Shown here: in pieces, positions 7,374 through 16,924 of the stretch | Layout of the letters: every line of letters starts with the position of its first letter | Numbering within the stretch: the stretch's first letter is position 1 | Assembly (NCBI GenBank): GCA_937888905.1 | Contig: CALATA010000010.1 | Span: 1 to 64,000, forward strand | DNA from: Terrimonas sp937888905 | GTDB lineage: Bacteria > Bacteroidota > Bacteroidia > Chitinophagales > Chitinophagaceae | Length of the DNA: 64,000 nucleotides | Reading direction: 5' to 3' | Translations under genes and position numbers: made by a program | The notes under the pieces: generated by a model | Told to the model about the DNA's origin: nothing | The model's input: only the letters and a program-made list of their open reading frames with translations | Databases searched by the model: none

Positions 7374-9632
7374 CTAATTGCTTACTGACCCCTCCTCACG
7401 GAGGGTTTTTTTATGCCCTTTTGTTTTGGCCGGGGCATACAGTTGCTGCAATTGCGCAATCTCTTTGCGGAATTTTTCCTGTTCCTCTTGTTGCTGAAGA
7501 ATAAAACTGTTGTCCTTCAATGCACCGATCACTTTCTCCATTTCCTTTTCGGTCTCATACACCATTTTACGGAATGGATTGGCGTAATCTTTCGCGCGGG
7601 ATGTATAAATGTTCTCTGTCATCCATTCGCGCGTCTGCAAAGCCTGTGAAAGCAGGCCCGCAAACACCGCCGGTGTAAAGGCTGAAGAAGAAAGTGCCAA
7701 CAACTCACGCAGAGCGGCAAATGCATGCCCGCGTTTGTTATGAATATATCGGTCGCCTTCGAGGCGGTAAAATTCATGGATCTCGCTCCACTGATCCACT
7801 TCTCCGGTTTTGATCTTTTCGATCAATTGCTGCACCGCTGAACGCGCGATCAGTTGGCCACCCGCATTGAGCCAGGGTTCGCGGTCAGGTGCCGTGAAGA
7901 AGTAGTCACGCACAGTGTTAAAGTCTTCCGGTTTTTCTTCGCGGATATATCCCATCAACTGCGACACACCGTGATAAATGATGAGCTCTCTGAAGATGCG
8001 GTAGGCTTCCGCTACTTTCAATAATACAACCGGACGTTTTGTGTTTTCAAACCCGTCCGCCATTATTTCCAGGCCCGCTACTTTTTCAGGCGCTTCTTCC
8101 AATAATTCTTTCCCTTTGCGACGGCATTGTTCCGCTGTTGCTTTCTTCTCTTTTTGCCGGAAAAATGCTTTGCCGGTTGCTTCGCAAAAAATAGCCAGGG
8201 CATCAAACAGTTCATTAACGCTGTCAGGTGCCAGGAAATCATATTCCAGGTGCTGCGTTTTCTGAATGCGGTTGTCGCGGGAGAGATATTTTCCTTCATT
8301 CCGGGCCAGCGCATACATGTTGTACATAAACCAGTACGCGGGCATGATCGTGAGCCGGTCGCGGCTTACATCATTGCTGATAAGCGAGAAAGGAATGGGG
8401 ATAGACAGCTCTGCAGGAAAATCGCCTTTGGCGATCAGGGTAAAACAAGCGAAACGTGAGTTGTGTTTGAGGCTTACGCAGAGACCAGGCCAGAAGCCAC
8501 GGCCGGCAACAATCTCGCCGTCTGCACCTCTTGAATTATGATTGGAACCGATCGTGGCACCGGCCGCCATATTGCTTTGTCCGCCCAATAAAGCGGCACA
8601 GAGAAAAGAGTTGTTGTGGTGTTGCTCATGCGCCGGGAAGATCAGTGAGTTCAACACCTCACAGCAGGAGATCGTTGAGTTGTCACCGAGGAATGAGTTG
8701 ATCAGCCGCGCTCCATATTTGAGTTGGGAAAATGAGCCCATGATAAAACGCACTGCTTTTACACCGTAGAATGCACGGCATCCATAACCGATAATACCGT
8801 TGACCAGTTCGCAGCCTTCTCCGATCTGTGACCGCGCTTCCGCAGAGGAATTGATCGTCAGGTTTTTGAGTTTGTTGGCGCCTTTGATATAGGCATCGCT
8901 GCCGATGAGTACGTCTTTGATGATGCGGGTGTTTTTTATAACCGTGCGGTCGCCGATGGTGGCATATCGTCCGCGAACATCGTCGAAGCGTTTTTCGGTC
9001 AGCTCTTTGAATCGTTGCATCAACGTTTCGTCATCGCGGTGGCGCGTCCAAAGCCAGGCATCTCCGGCTTCCATTCCATCAAAGGGTAATACGCTGCGGC
9101 CTGCGTTTTCATTGCAGAGCTCGAGCCATATACGGATGTTTTCTTTTTCCCCTTTTTTGAGAATGCCGTTGCCGTATTTACTGTGCGAGGTGCAGGCGAG
9201 TTCGTTGATGTTAACGAGTATTACATCATTGCCAACGATATAGTGACTGAGAAAGTTGACATTGTCGATAGCCGCATAATCACCAATATCGCTGCTGATG
9301 ATGGTGCTGTTGTATAAGCCCACCGGCAGTTTCAGGCTGTGGTATTCTACAGAATAAGGTTCCAGTTTACCAATGCGCACCAGGCCGAAGAATTTACAGT
9401 TGCGGATGAGTGATACGTCGGTTCCGGGTGTGATCAGCACATGCTCCCAGTTATCGGAACTGTTGCCGGCTGCTGTCAGTTGCTTGATTTGTTTTTCCGT
9501 AAGCGCCTTATAATCTTTTCGCGGATTCTGTTTGAAGCGCAGGTAATATTCATCTTTTCCCTTTGGAATATATTCCGCAGGAATAAAGTTGTAGCCGAGC
9601 TCAGCGAGCGGTTTTCTGATAATTGTGTTCAT
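7374..9632 (-). CDS. DUF4954 family beta-helix protein
   Basis: 752 residues, matching the Bacteroidota DUF4954 family. Residues about 55-400 contain irregular hexapeptide-like turns (VSLIRNCKFFGLVRIG, RTVIKNTRIIKDVLIGSDAYI, SEARSQIGEGCELVNGIIGYG). These indicate a left-handed beta-helix like that of acyl- and nucleotidyl-transferases. The C-terminal half is helical and ends in a coiled-coil-like EEQEKFRKEIAQLQQLY. No signal peptide is present, so it is cytoplasmic. The substrate is unknown. It lies 32 bp downstream of glmS on the same strand, which raises a link to sugar or amino-sugar metabolism, but that is an inference. Confidence 0.85.
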   Translation of the reverse strand: MNTIIRKPLAELGYNFIPAEYIPKGKDEYYLRFKQNPRKDYKALTEKQIKQLTAAGNSSDNWEHVLITPGTDVSLIRNCKFFGLVRIGKLEPYSVEYHSLKLPVGLYNSTIISSDIGDYAAIDNVNFLSHYIVGNDVILVNINELACTSHSKYGNGILKKGEKENIRIWLELCNENAGRSVLPFDGMEAGDAWLWTRHRDDETLMQRFKELTEKRFDDVRGRYATIGDRTVIKNTRIIKDVLIGSDAYIKGANKLKNLTINSSAEARSQIGEGCELVNGIIGYGCRAFYGVKAVRFIMGSFSQLKYGARLINSFLGDNSTISCCEVLNSLIFPAHEQHHNNSFLCAALLGGQSNMAAGATIGSNHNSRGADGEIVAGRGFWPGLCVSLKHNSRFACFTLIAKGDFPAELSIPIPFSLISNDVSRDRLTIMPAYWFMYNMYALARNEGKYLSRDNRIQKTQHLEYDFLAPDSVNELFDALAIFCEATGKAFFRQKEKKATAEQCRRKGKELLEEAPEKVAGLEIMADGFENTKRPVVLLKVAEAYRIFRELIIYHGVSQLMGYIREEKPEDFNTVRDYFFTAPDREPWLNAGGQLIARSAVQQLIEKIKTGEVDQWSEIHEFYRLEGDRYIHNKRGHAFAALRELLALSSSAFTPAVFAGLLSQALQTREWMTENIYTSRAKDYANPFRKMVYETEKEMEKVIGALKDNSFILQQQEEQEKFRKEIAQLQQLYAPAKTKGHKKTLREEGSVSN

Positions 9633-9664
9633 AGATAAGATGAGGACAGCGTTTGGCTGCGGTG

Positions 9665-11500
9665 TTATTCTACCGTTACAGACTTGGCAAGGTTGCGGGG
9701 TTTGTCTACATCCAGTCCTTTGGAAACTCCGATATAATAAGCCAGCAACTGCAGCGGAATAACACTGAGAATCGGTGCCACGATCTCGTCAGCCTCGGGA
9801 ATGATCATCACGTCCTGCGACAACGAAGCGGAGTGTTCGTCACCTTCCGTGATCACGGAGATGATCTGTCCTTTGCGCGCGCGGATCTCCTGCATATTGC
9901 TCACCACTTTTTCGTGATAGGGGTCTTTGGTGGCAATGAATACGACAGGCAGGTTTTCATCCACCAGTGCGATAGGGCCGTGCTTCATTTCCGCAGCAGG
10001 ATATCCTTCGGCATGGATGTAAGAGATCTCTTTCAGTTTGAGTGCACCCTCGAGTGCCACGGCAAAATTGTAACCTCTGCCGAGATAAAGAAAGTCGCGG
10101 GCGTCTTTGTATTTTTCCGCAATCGCTTTTATTTTCTCATGTTGTTGCAGTACCCAGGCTGCCTTCTCCGGCAGTTCGTTGAGTTCGTTCAGCAACCGCA
10201 GATAACGTTGCTGGGGAATGGTGCCTTTCATATAGCCAACCTTCAGCGCAATCATGGTGAGCACGCTTAGCTGTGCGGTAAAGGCTTTGGTGCTTGCCAC
10301 GCCGATCTCGGGTCCTGCGTGTGTGTAAGCGCCGCCATGCGACGTGCGGGCAATGGAGGAGCCGACCACGTTCACCACACCAAGTATAATGGCACCTTTT
10401 TCTTTGGCGGTCTCGATCGCCACGAGGGTATCCGCTGTTTCACCACTTTGTGAAATAGCAATGATCACATCACCCGGATTGATCACGGGATTGCGGTAAC
10501 GGAATTCCGATGCGTATTCCACTTCTACGTTGATGCGACAAAGCTCTTCGAAGATATATTCTGCTACCAGCCCTGCATGCCAGCTGGTGCCACAGGCTAC
10601 CATGATGATGCGGTTGGTTTGCATGATTTGTTCGGCATATTGCTGAATGCCACTCATGGTGATGGTGCCGGCTACGGCGTCGAGTCTTCCGCGAAGACAG
10701 TCATTGATCGTCTGCGGTTGTTCAAATATTTCTTTGAGCATGAAATGTTCGTAGCCGCCTTTTTCAATGGAAGCCAGTTCCAGATCAAGCTTCTGTACGT
10801 AGGGAGTGAGTTTCTCGTTGCCCAGGTTTTTCAGGATCAGTTCATCAGGCTTGATAATGGCCAGCTCGTAATCGTTTACATACACCACTTCTTTGGTGTA
10901 TTCGAGCATGGGTGAAGCATCGGAACCGAGAAAGTGTTCGCCTTTGCCCACGCCTATCACGAGCGGGCTTCCTTTGCGTGCCGCGATGATGGTATCGGGG
11001 TTTTCTGCATCGAGCAGCAGGATTACATAAGCGCCCACCACACGTTTGAGGGCGATACGGATGGCTTCTTCCAGTGAACAATCATTCTTTACCAGGATTT
11101 CTTCGATGAAGTTGAGCAGCACTTCGGTATCGGTATCGCTTTTGAACTCGTAGCCTTTTTTTACGAGTTCGCTTTTGAGTTGTGCGTAGTTTTCGATGAT
11201 GCCGTTGTGGATCATGGCCAGGCGTCCACTGGCCGACTGATGCGGGTGGGCGTTGCGGTCGTTGGGCTCGCCGTGCGTGGCCCAGCGTGTGTGTCCGATG
11301 CCTACATGGGCATGCACATTTTTCCCGGCGATGGAATCTTCGAGATCGGCTACTTTACCTTTTTTCTTATAAACATGTAATCCGCCGTTTTGCAATGCCA
11401 CGCCGGCGCTGTCATAACCGCGGTACTCCAATCGTTTGAGTCCTTTTACAATTATCGGGTAAGCTTCTCTTGGTCCTGTATATCCAACAATTCCACACAT
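9665..11500 (-). CDS. glmS: glucosamine-6-phosphate synthase (isomerizing)
   Basis: 611 residues, the usual GlmS length. The mature N-terminal nucleophile is Cys2 (MCGIVGYTG). The glutaminase domain (GHTRWATHG, NGIIENY) is followed by two SIS domains (ACGTSWHAG, ISQSGETADT) and the C-terminal KSVTVE. It makes glucosamine-6-phosphate from fructose-6-phosphate and glutamine, the entry to peptidoglycan and lipid A precursors. A -7 box lies 33 nt upstream. No glmS ribozyme is visible in the short leader. Confidence 0.98.
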   Translation of the reverse strand: MCGIVGYTGPREAYPIIVKGLKRLEYRGYDSAGVALQNGGLHVYKKKGKVADLEDSIAGKNVHAHVGIGHTRWATHGEPNDRNAHPHQSASGRLAMIHNGIIENYAQLKSELVKKGYEFKSDTDTEVLLNFIEEILVKNDCSLEEAIRIALKRVVGAYVILLLDAENPDTIIAARKGSPLVIGVGKGEHFLGSDASPMLEYTKEVVYVNDYELAIIKPDELILKNLGNEKLTPYVQKLDLELASIEKGGYEHFMLKEIFEQPQTINDCLRGRLDAVAGTITMSGIQQYAEQIMQTNRIIMVACGTSWHAGLVAEYIFEELCRINVEVEYASEFRYRNPVINPGDVIIAISQSGETADTLVAIETAKEKGAIILGVVNVVGSSIARTSHGGAYTHAGPEIGVASTKAFTAQLSVLTMIALKVGYMKGTIPQQRYLRLLNELNELPEKAAWVLQQHEKIKAIAEKYKDARDFLYLGRGYNFAVALEGALKLKEISYIHAEGYPAAEMKHGPIALVDENLPVVFIATKDPYHEKVVSNMQEIRARKGQIISVITEGDEHSASLSQDVMIIPEADEIVAPILSVIPLQLLAYYIGVSKGLDVDKPRNLAKSVTVE

Positions 11501-11533
11501 ATAAGGGTGTTTAGATCATGCGTTTAAAGTGAG

Positions 11534-11541
11534 CAAAGATA
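11534..11541 (-). promoter_or_regulatory. -7 box TATCTTTG of glmS
   Basis: An exact TAnnTTTG match on the minus strand, 33 nt upstream of the glmS ATG. Confidence 0.65.
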
Positions 11542-11627
11542 AGTATTTCCTCGCGGTTGCGGATTTGTGCGGCCGCCCCGTGGAAAACCGGTGTAAATAA
11601 TGCACCCGGGCGCAAATAAACGGGTGA

Positions 11628-13022
11628 TCAGAGGAGGCTGCCGGTTAGTAAAAGGTACGCAACGGAAAAATAAATAACAAGTCCGGTGACGTCCACCAGG
11701 GTGGCGACAAAAGGTGCGGAGCTCACAGCAGGGTCGGCACCGAGGCGTTTCAGGAGCATTGGCAGCATGCTGCCTGACAGGGTGCCCCACAAAACCACGC
11801 CCAGCAAGGTGATGCCGACGGTAAGCCCGATTGGCAGCCAATGTTCGCCGTAAAGATTGGGAGCGAAGGAATGCCAGAGAAAAATGCGGACGAAGCCGAT
11901 AATACCCAGCAGGGTTCCGAGCAGCAGTCCCGATACGATCTCGCGGCGCAGCACCCGCCACCATTCTTTGATGGTGATTTCCCCAACGGCCATTGCCTGG
12001 ATAATAAGCGTGGAGGCCTGCGAGCCGCTGTTGCCGCCGCTGGAAATGATCAGCGGCACAAAAAGCGCGAGGACCACCGCTTTCTGGATCTCTTCTTCAA
12101 AATAGGCCATGGCGGTTGCAGTCAGCATTTCACCCAGGAAAAGGATCACGAGCCAGATGGCGCGTTTGCGGAACAATTGGAAGATCGGCATCTCAAGGTA
12201 GGGTTGTTCCAGCGCCGCCGTACCACCCATTTTCTGCATGTCCTCGCTGAACTCTTCACTGGCTACCCAGAGCATGTCGTCGATGGTAACGATGCCCAGC
12301 AGTTTGTTGCTGCTGCTGACCACGGGCAGTGCCACGCGGTTATTCATTTTAAACACTTCACTGGCTGTTTCCTGGTCATCGTCGGGGCGCAGGGCCACAA
12401 AACGGCCGTCCATCAGTTCGGATACTTTTTTATCCGGACTGTTGAGGATGAATTCCTGGATGCGGATATCATCCAGCAGTTCGCCTTTTTTATTGATAAC
12501 GTAAATAACGTTGATGGTTTCACTGTCTTTCCCATATTTGCGGATGGTGGCAAACACTTCTTCGATGGTATTATCGGAGTATACGTATACGTAATCGGGC
12601 GTCATCAGGCGGCCGATACTGTTTTCCGGGTAGCCGAGCAGTGACAGGGTGATTTTTCTTTCCTGGGGGTCGAGCAGTTTGATCAGTTCACGCACGGCAT
12701 TGCTGGGCAGTTCTTCCAGGAAGTCGGTGCGGTCATCCGCGGGCAGTTCGTTTAGCAGGGAGGCGATGGTATTGGGCGGCAGGTTCTGGATAATCCGCTT
12801 CTGCGTGGGAAATTCCAGTATCTTGAACACGCTGGCCGCGCGGTGCGTGAGCATATTGGCGATGATGCTGCTCTCGTAGTCGGGAAATTCGTACACGAGG
12901 TCAGCCACATCACTGATGTTCTGGTGATTCAGAAAATCCCTGATCTGCAATTTGTCTTCCGTTTGTATAACGGCTTCAAATTGTTCCTGCAGGGTGCTAT
13001 GCATTGTCTGATCTTCTCCCAT
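11628..13022 (-). CDS. mgtE: MgtE-family magnesium transporter
   Basis: 464 residues with the full MgtE plan. A cytoplasmic N domain of helical repeats (about 30-130, LNELPADDRTDFLEELP) precedes a CBS pair (about 135-255, IGRLMTPDYVYVYSDNT, ALPVVSSSNKLLGIVTIDDM). The membrane domain has about five helices and the conserved GGNSGSQAST motif. MgtE is a dimeric Mg2+ channel gated by intracellular Mg2+ bound to the N and CBS domains. The start at 13022 is chosen; an in-frame ATG six codons later is an alternative. It is divergent from the SET-domain gene. Confidence 0.95.
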   Translation of the reverse strand: MGEDQTMHSTLQEQFEAVIQTEDKLQIRDFLNHQNISDVADLVYEFPDYESSIIANMLTHRAASVFKILEFPTQKRIIQNLPPNTIASLLNELPADDRTDFLEELPSNAVRELIKLLDPQERKITLSLLGYPENSIGRLMTPDYVYVYSDNTIEEVFATIRKYGKDSETINVIYVINKKGELLDDIRIQEFILNSPDKKVSELMDGRFVALRPDDDQETASEVFKMNNRVALPVVSSSNKLLGIVTIDDMLWVASEEFSEDMQKMGGTAALEQPYLEMPIFQLFRKRAIWLVILFLGEMLTATAMAYFEEEIQKAVVLALFVPLIISSGGNSGSQASTLIIQAMAVGEITIKEWWRVLRREIVSGLLLGTLLGIIGFVRIFLWHSFAPNLYGEHWLPIGLTVGITLLGVVLWGTLSGSMLPMLLKRLGADPAVSSAPFVATLVDVTGLVIYFSVAYLLLTGSLL

Positions 13023-13082
13023 GCGTCAAATTTACAAAGATCAGGCAAGCGTGCAGATGAAGAATTCGTGACCGCCACTTTT

Positions 13083-13090
13083 TATTTTTG
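13083..13090 (+). promoter_or_regulatory. -7 box TATTTTTG of the SET-domain gene
   Basis: An exact TAnnTTTG match ending 17 nt before the ATG at 13108. Confidence 0.6.
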
Positions 13091-13107
13091 CCGGATAACC
13101 GTTTACC

Positions 13108-13497
13108 ATGGTCTTACCTTTTTTGTATATCGCTGAATCGCCCGGCCGGGGCAGAGGTGTTTACACGCGCGAAGCCATTTCCGCAGGTACGCTTATTGAA
13201 TCCTCACCGGTGATCGTGATGAGCGCACGCGAACGGGAATTGCTCGATCAGACGCTTCTGCATGATTATATTTTTGAATGGGAAGGCGATAACGGCGCAT
13301 GCTGCATGGCACTGGGCTGGCTGGCAGTTTATAATCACTCTTACAAAGCCAATTGCGAGTATGAAATGAATTACGACGATGATACCATGTCAATACGTAC
13401 AGTGCGGGATATAGAAGAAGGAGAAGAATTATTTACCAATTACAATGGCGACTGGAACGATGAAAAGCCCGTGTGGTTTGATGTGAGCCAGGCATAA
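13108..13497 (+). CDS. SET-domain protein, putative protein-lysine methyltransferase
   Basis: 129 residues, a minimal SET domain. Visible motifs are GRGVYT (15-20) for S-adenosylmethionine binding, the pseudoknot pair NHSYKANC (76-83) and GEELFTNYNG (105-114) with the catalytic-type Tyr112. Family members transfer methyl groups to protein lysines; bacterial targets are mostly unknown. It has no signal peptide. It is a single gene between its promoter and a shared terminator. The domain is clear; activity and substrate are not. Confidence 0.85.
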   Translation: MVLPFLYIAESPGRGRGVYTREAISAGTLIESSPVIVMSARERELLDQTLLHDYIFEWEGDNGACCMALGWLAVYNHSYKANCEYEMNYDDDTMSIRTVRDIEEGEELFTNYNGDWNDEKPVWFDVSQA

Positions 13498-13530
13498 AAA
13501 AAGCGTCCAACCCGGAGGCTGGACGCTTAT
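13496..13530 (-). terminator. bidirectional terminator between convergent genes
   Basis: An AAGCGTCCA/TGGACGCTT stem (13501-13528). On the minus strand it is followed by seven T (13502-13496), serving the CHRD lipoprotein gene. It can also end the SET-domain transcript. Confidence 0.85.
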
Positions 13531-13551
13531 ATAAAGTTGCAAATATCGGGA

Positions 13552-14151
13552 TTAATTCACTTTCAACTGTGCGCGGATTTCACCGTACCAGCGGTAGAAC
13601 AGGTTGGCAGGAGCTGTTCCGGGCAAAATTGTTTTAGAGTGAATGGTGATGAAGTACAGTCCGTTCATCAGGTCCACTTCCTTGAATTTAACACCGTCCA
13701 TCAGGATGGTGCCTGTATAAGAACCTGTAGCCGGGAGTTTTTTGGTAGAAACGAACTGGCTGGTATTGGCAGAAGTCAGCAGTGTGCCGGTAACTTGTTG
13801 CAATACATTGTAAGGAGTAGTGGTGTCGGCGGTGGCCGCAGCAGGTGCGTAGCCCGCACGGAATGCTCCATAACCAACAGGGGCAGGGCCGCTGATACGG
13901 ATGGCCATTACACTGTCAGACAATCCTGACCAGGTAAGTGAATAGGTCAGCAGTTTTGTACGCTTGCTATAGCTTGCCGTCAGTTTGCCGGTACCGCTTG
14001 AAGGCGAAGCCTGGGGAGACACCTGGGCGCCGGTCACTGGCAGGTCGTTTTTAACGTATTCGGTTCCATTCTCGTTATACTCTTTTTCGCAGGAAGAAGC
14101 CAGTATGCAGCAGAAAAGAAGGGGTAAAGCAGATAGTTTGATAAGCTTCAT
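13552..14151 (-). CDS. CHRD-domain lipoprotein
   Basis: 199 residues from the ATG at 14151; the frame extends 13 codons upstream without a signal. A lipoprotein signal peptide ends in LASSCEKEY with the lipidated Cys near residue 21. The body (KLTASYSKRTKLLTYSLTWS, GTLLTSANTSQFV, GLYFITIHSKTILPG) matches the CHRD fold found in many exported bacterial proteins and in chordin. It probably faces the periplasm or cell surface. The function is unknown. Confidence 0.82.
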   Translation of the reverse strand: MKLIKLSALPLLFCCILASSCEKEYNENGTEYVKNDLPVTGAQVSPQASPSSGTGKLTASYSKRTKLLTYSLTWSGLSDSVMAIRISGPAPVGYGAFRAGYAPAAATADTTTPYNVLQQVTGTLLTSANTSQFVSTKKLPATGSYTGTILMDGVKFKEVDLMNGLYFITIHSKTILPGTAPANLFYRWYGEIRAQLKVN

Positions 14152-14228
14152 GTTAACTTGGTTTGAAGTAAAAATAAGAACTTTTTGCATTGGACCTAAT
14201 CCGGGTGGCTGATTTTCATTTTTCAGCG

Positions 14229-16853
14229 CTATTTTATCCGTTCCCTGATCTCCTGCAATTTTAGCAGTGCTTCCACCGGTGTTAAGCGGTTGATATCGAT
14301 ATTCTGCAGCAAATCCCTGATTTCCTCAAAGGTCTGGCTGTGTGCATCGAAAATCGATAGTTGCATTTTAGGCGTATTCAGTTGTCTTACCTTGTCTTCG
14401 AGCGAGTCGCCCGCTGTTTCATCGTCATCATTTACGTGCTGGCTTTCGAGTTGTACCAGTATTTCATTGGCCCGCTGGATCAGTGAAGGCGGCATGCCGG
14501 CCATTTTGGCCACATGGATACCGAAACTGTGGGTGCTGCCCCCGCGGGCCAGTTTACGCAGGAAAATGATTTTGTTGCCGGATTCTTTGTTGGTGATATG
14601 GTAATTCTTTACGCGTCCCAGCTTTTCTTCCAGCTCATTAAGCTCGTGGTAGTGCGTGGCAAAAAGCGTTTTGGGTTGATGCGGGGAATTGTGCAGGTGT
14701 TCGGCAATGCTCCAGGCGATGGAAATGCCATCATAGGTGGATGTGCCGCGGCCGATCTCATCGAGCAGGATGAGGCTGCGCGCGGTCATGTTGTTGATGA
14801 TGCTCGCCGTTTCGTTCATTTCCACCATAAAGGTCGATTCGCCGCCGCTGAGATTGTCGGAAGCGCCTACGCGGGTAAATATTTTATCCGTCAAAGAAAT
14901 ATGGGCTTCCGCGGCGGGTACAAACGATCCCATGTGTGCCATCAATGTCACCAGGGCGGCCTGTCGCAGCAAAGCAGACTTACCGCTCATGTTGGGGCCG
15001 GTAAGAATGATGATCTGCTGATCTGTCTTGTCGAGTGTGATGTCGTTGCTGATATAACTTTCACCGGGGGGGAGGTGCCGTTCGATTACGGGGTGGCGGC
15101 AATCTTTCAATTGCCAGTCGTCGCCATCGTGCAATACAGGTTTTTTGTATTGGAATTGAATGGCATTGTTGGCAAAACAGCAAAGACAATCGAGGATGGC
15201 CGCCAGTTGGCCGTTGGTCTGGATAGGTGCGAGGTAATCGAACAATTCATTGACGAGTTGTTCATAACGCTGTAATTCCAGTTGAAGGATCTTTTCTTCG
15301 GCGCCGGTGATCGTTTCTTCGTATTCCTTCAATTCGGGCGTGATATAGCGCTCGGCGTTGGCGAGTGTTTGCTTGCGCATCCATTCGGCAGGCACTTTGG
15401 ATTTATGGGAATTGGTTACTTCGAGGTAATAACCAAATACGTTGTTGAATCCGATCTTGAGTGAATGGATGCCGGTGCGGTCGGCTTCCTGCTGCTGCAA
15501 TTGGGCGAGGTATTCCTTGCCGTTCTGCGAAATCTGGCGGAGTTTGTCAAGTTCGGCATCAACGCCATGATTAATAAAACCGCCTTTGATGGCCAGTGCC
15601 GGCGGGTTTTCCATAATCTCTGTAATGATCTTTTCAGCGATGGCGGGGCAGGGATCGAGTGAAGCGGCGATCCTGAGCAGGTATTCCTGGCCGCTGGCTT
15701 CGCATTTTTCTTTGATCTCTTTTACCTGTTGCAGCCCTCTGGCGAGTTGTAATACCTCGCGCGGATTGATCTTGCGCAATGGGATTTTTGAAACAAGCCG
15801 TTCGATGTCGCCGCACTGGCGGATGGCGTGCTGCAGTTCGTTGCGGAGATCCGTTTCCTTAATAAAAAATTCTACCAGATCAAGGCGTTGATTGATTTTT
15901 TGCAGGTCTTTCAACGGAAACACGATCCAGCGGCGGAGCAGCCGTGCACCCATGGGCGACACGGTGTTGTCGAGTACGCCCAATAAAGTATGTCCCGCGT
16001 CGGGGCCGCTGCCGATCAGCTCCAAATTGCGGATGGTGAACCGGTCCATCCAGAGAAAATCTTCGCGGCTGAGTTGCTGGAGCGAAGTGATGTGTTGCAG
16101 GTTGGGATGTTCGGTATCGCGGAGGTAATGAATGATGGCGCCGGCGGCAATGATGCCATTGCGCAGGTCATCCACACCAAAACCCTTGAGGGAATGTGTC
16201 TGAAAATGTTTGAGCAGCGTATCCGTAGCGTAGGTAAGATCAAAAATCCATTCGTCGAGCGTGTAAGTGTACATTTTTCCACCAAAAAATTCCCGGAATT
16301 TCTTCTGGTGCTGACGTTGATAAACGATCTCCGCGGGTTTGAAGCTCTGCAATAGTTTATCGGCATATTCCCGGTCGCCTTCGGCGAGAAAGAATTCGCC
16401 GGTGGAAATATCCAGGAAGGCGAGGCCGAAGCGGTCGTCCTGTTCGATGTGCAGGGCGGCGAGGAAGTTGTTGCTATTGTGCTCAAGCAATTTGTCGTTC
16501 ACCGCCGTGCCGGGCGTGATCATGTCGGTTACGCCTCTTTTAACAACTCCTTTGGCCGTTTTGGGATCTTCCAACTGGTCGCAGATGGCTACGCGGTAGC
16601 CGGCCTTGACCAGTTTATGTAAATAGGTATCAAGTGCATGATGCGGGAAGCCGGCCAGTTCCAGCGAGGAAGCGGCGCCATTGTTCCGTTTGGTAAGGGT
16701 AATGCCCAGTACGCCGGACGCTATAACGGCGTCCTGTCCGAATGTTTCATAAAAATCACCCACACGAAAAAGCAGGACGGCATCCGGGTATTTCTGTTTG
16801 ATTGCCCGGTGCTGCTGCATCATGGGAGTTTCTTCTGTCTTGCTTTTGGCCAT
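14229..16853 (-). CDS. mutS: DNA mismatch repair protein MutS
   Basis: 874 residues. The mismatch-reading Phe-X-Glu is seen in GDFYETF (F34, E36). Connector, lever and clamp domains follow. The ATPase domain has Walker A GPNMSGKSALLRQ, Walker B ILLDEIGRGTSTYDG and the ATHYHELNELE signature. MutS recognizes mismatches and recruits MutL. The -7 box TATTTTTG at 16859-16866 ends only 5 nt before the ATG, so the transcript may be leaderless. Confidence 0.98.
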   Translation of the reverse strand: MAKSKTEETPMMQQHRAIKQKYPDAVLLFRVGDFYETFGQDAVIASGVLGITLTKRNNGAASSLELAGFPHHALDTYLHKLVKAGYRVAICDQLEDPKTAKGVVKRGVTDMITPGTAVNDKLLEHNSNNFLAALHIEQDDRFGLAFLDISTGEFFLAEGDREYADKLLQSFKPAEIVYQRQHQKKFREFFGGKMYTYTLDEWIFDLTYATDTLLKHFQTHSLKGFGVDDLRNGIIAAGAIIHYLRDTEHPNLQHITSLQQLSREDFLWMDRFTIRNLELIGSGPDAGHTLLGVLDNTVSPMGARLLRRWIVFPLKDLQKINQRLDLVEFFIKETDLRNELQHAIRQCGDIERLVSKIPLRKINPREVLQLARGLQQVKEIKEKCEASGQEYLLRIAASLDPCPAIAEKIITEIMENPPALAIKGGFINHGVDAELDKLRQISQNGKEYLAQLQQQEADRTGIHSLKIGFNNVFGYYLEVTNSHKSKVPAEWMRKQTLANAERYITPELKEYEETITGAEEKILQLELQRYEQLVNELFDYLAPIQTNGQLAAILDCLCCFANNAIQFQYKKPVLHDGDDWQLKDCRHPVIERHLPPGESYISNDITLDKTDQQIIILTGPNMSGKSALLRQAALVTLMAHMGSFVPAAEAHISLTDKIFTRVGASDNLSGGESTFMVEMNETASIINNMTARSLILLDEIGRGTSTYDGISIAWSIAEHLHNSPHQPKTLFATHYHELNELEEKLGRVKNYHITNKESGNKIIFLRKLARGGSTHSFGIHVAKMAGMPPSLIQRANEILVQLESQHVNDDDETAGDSLEDKVRQLNTPKMQLSIFDAHSQTFEEIRDLLQNIDINRLTPVEALLKLQEIRERIK

Positions 16854-16858
16854 GGCGG

Positions 16859-16866
16859 CAAAAATA
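16859..16866 (-). promoter_or_regulatory. -7 box TATTTTTG of mutS
   Basis: An exact TAnnTTTG match on the minus strand, 5 nt from the start codon. Confidence 0.65.
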
Positions 16867-16924
16867 AGGAATGGCCTTTATGTAAGATGAGCCGCCGGTG
16901 CATCTGGGTATAAAATGGATTAAT

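Noticed and set aside
7381..7412. ACCCCTCCTCACGGAGGG followed by seven T
   Set aside because: It looks like a plus-strand terminator, but it lies inside the 3' end of the minus-strand DUF4954 gene, and the upstream plus-strand gene already has a terminator at 7030.
11501..11627. glmS ribozyme upstream of glmS
   Set aside because: The leader is about 30 nt with a -7 box at 11534; no room for or sign of the ribozyme core.
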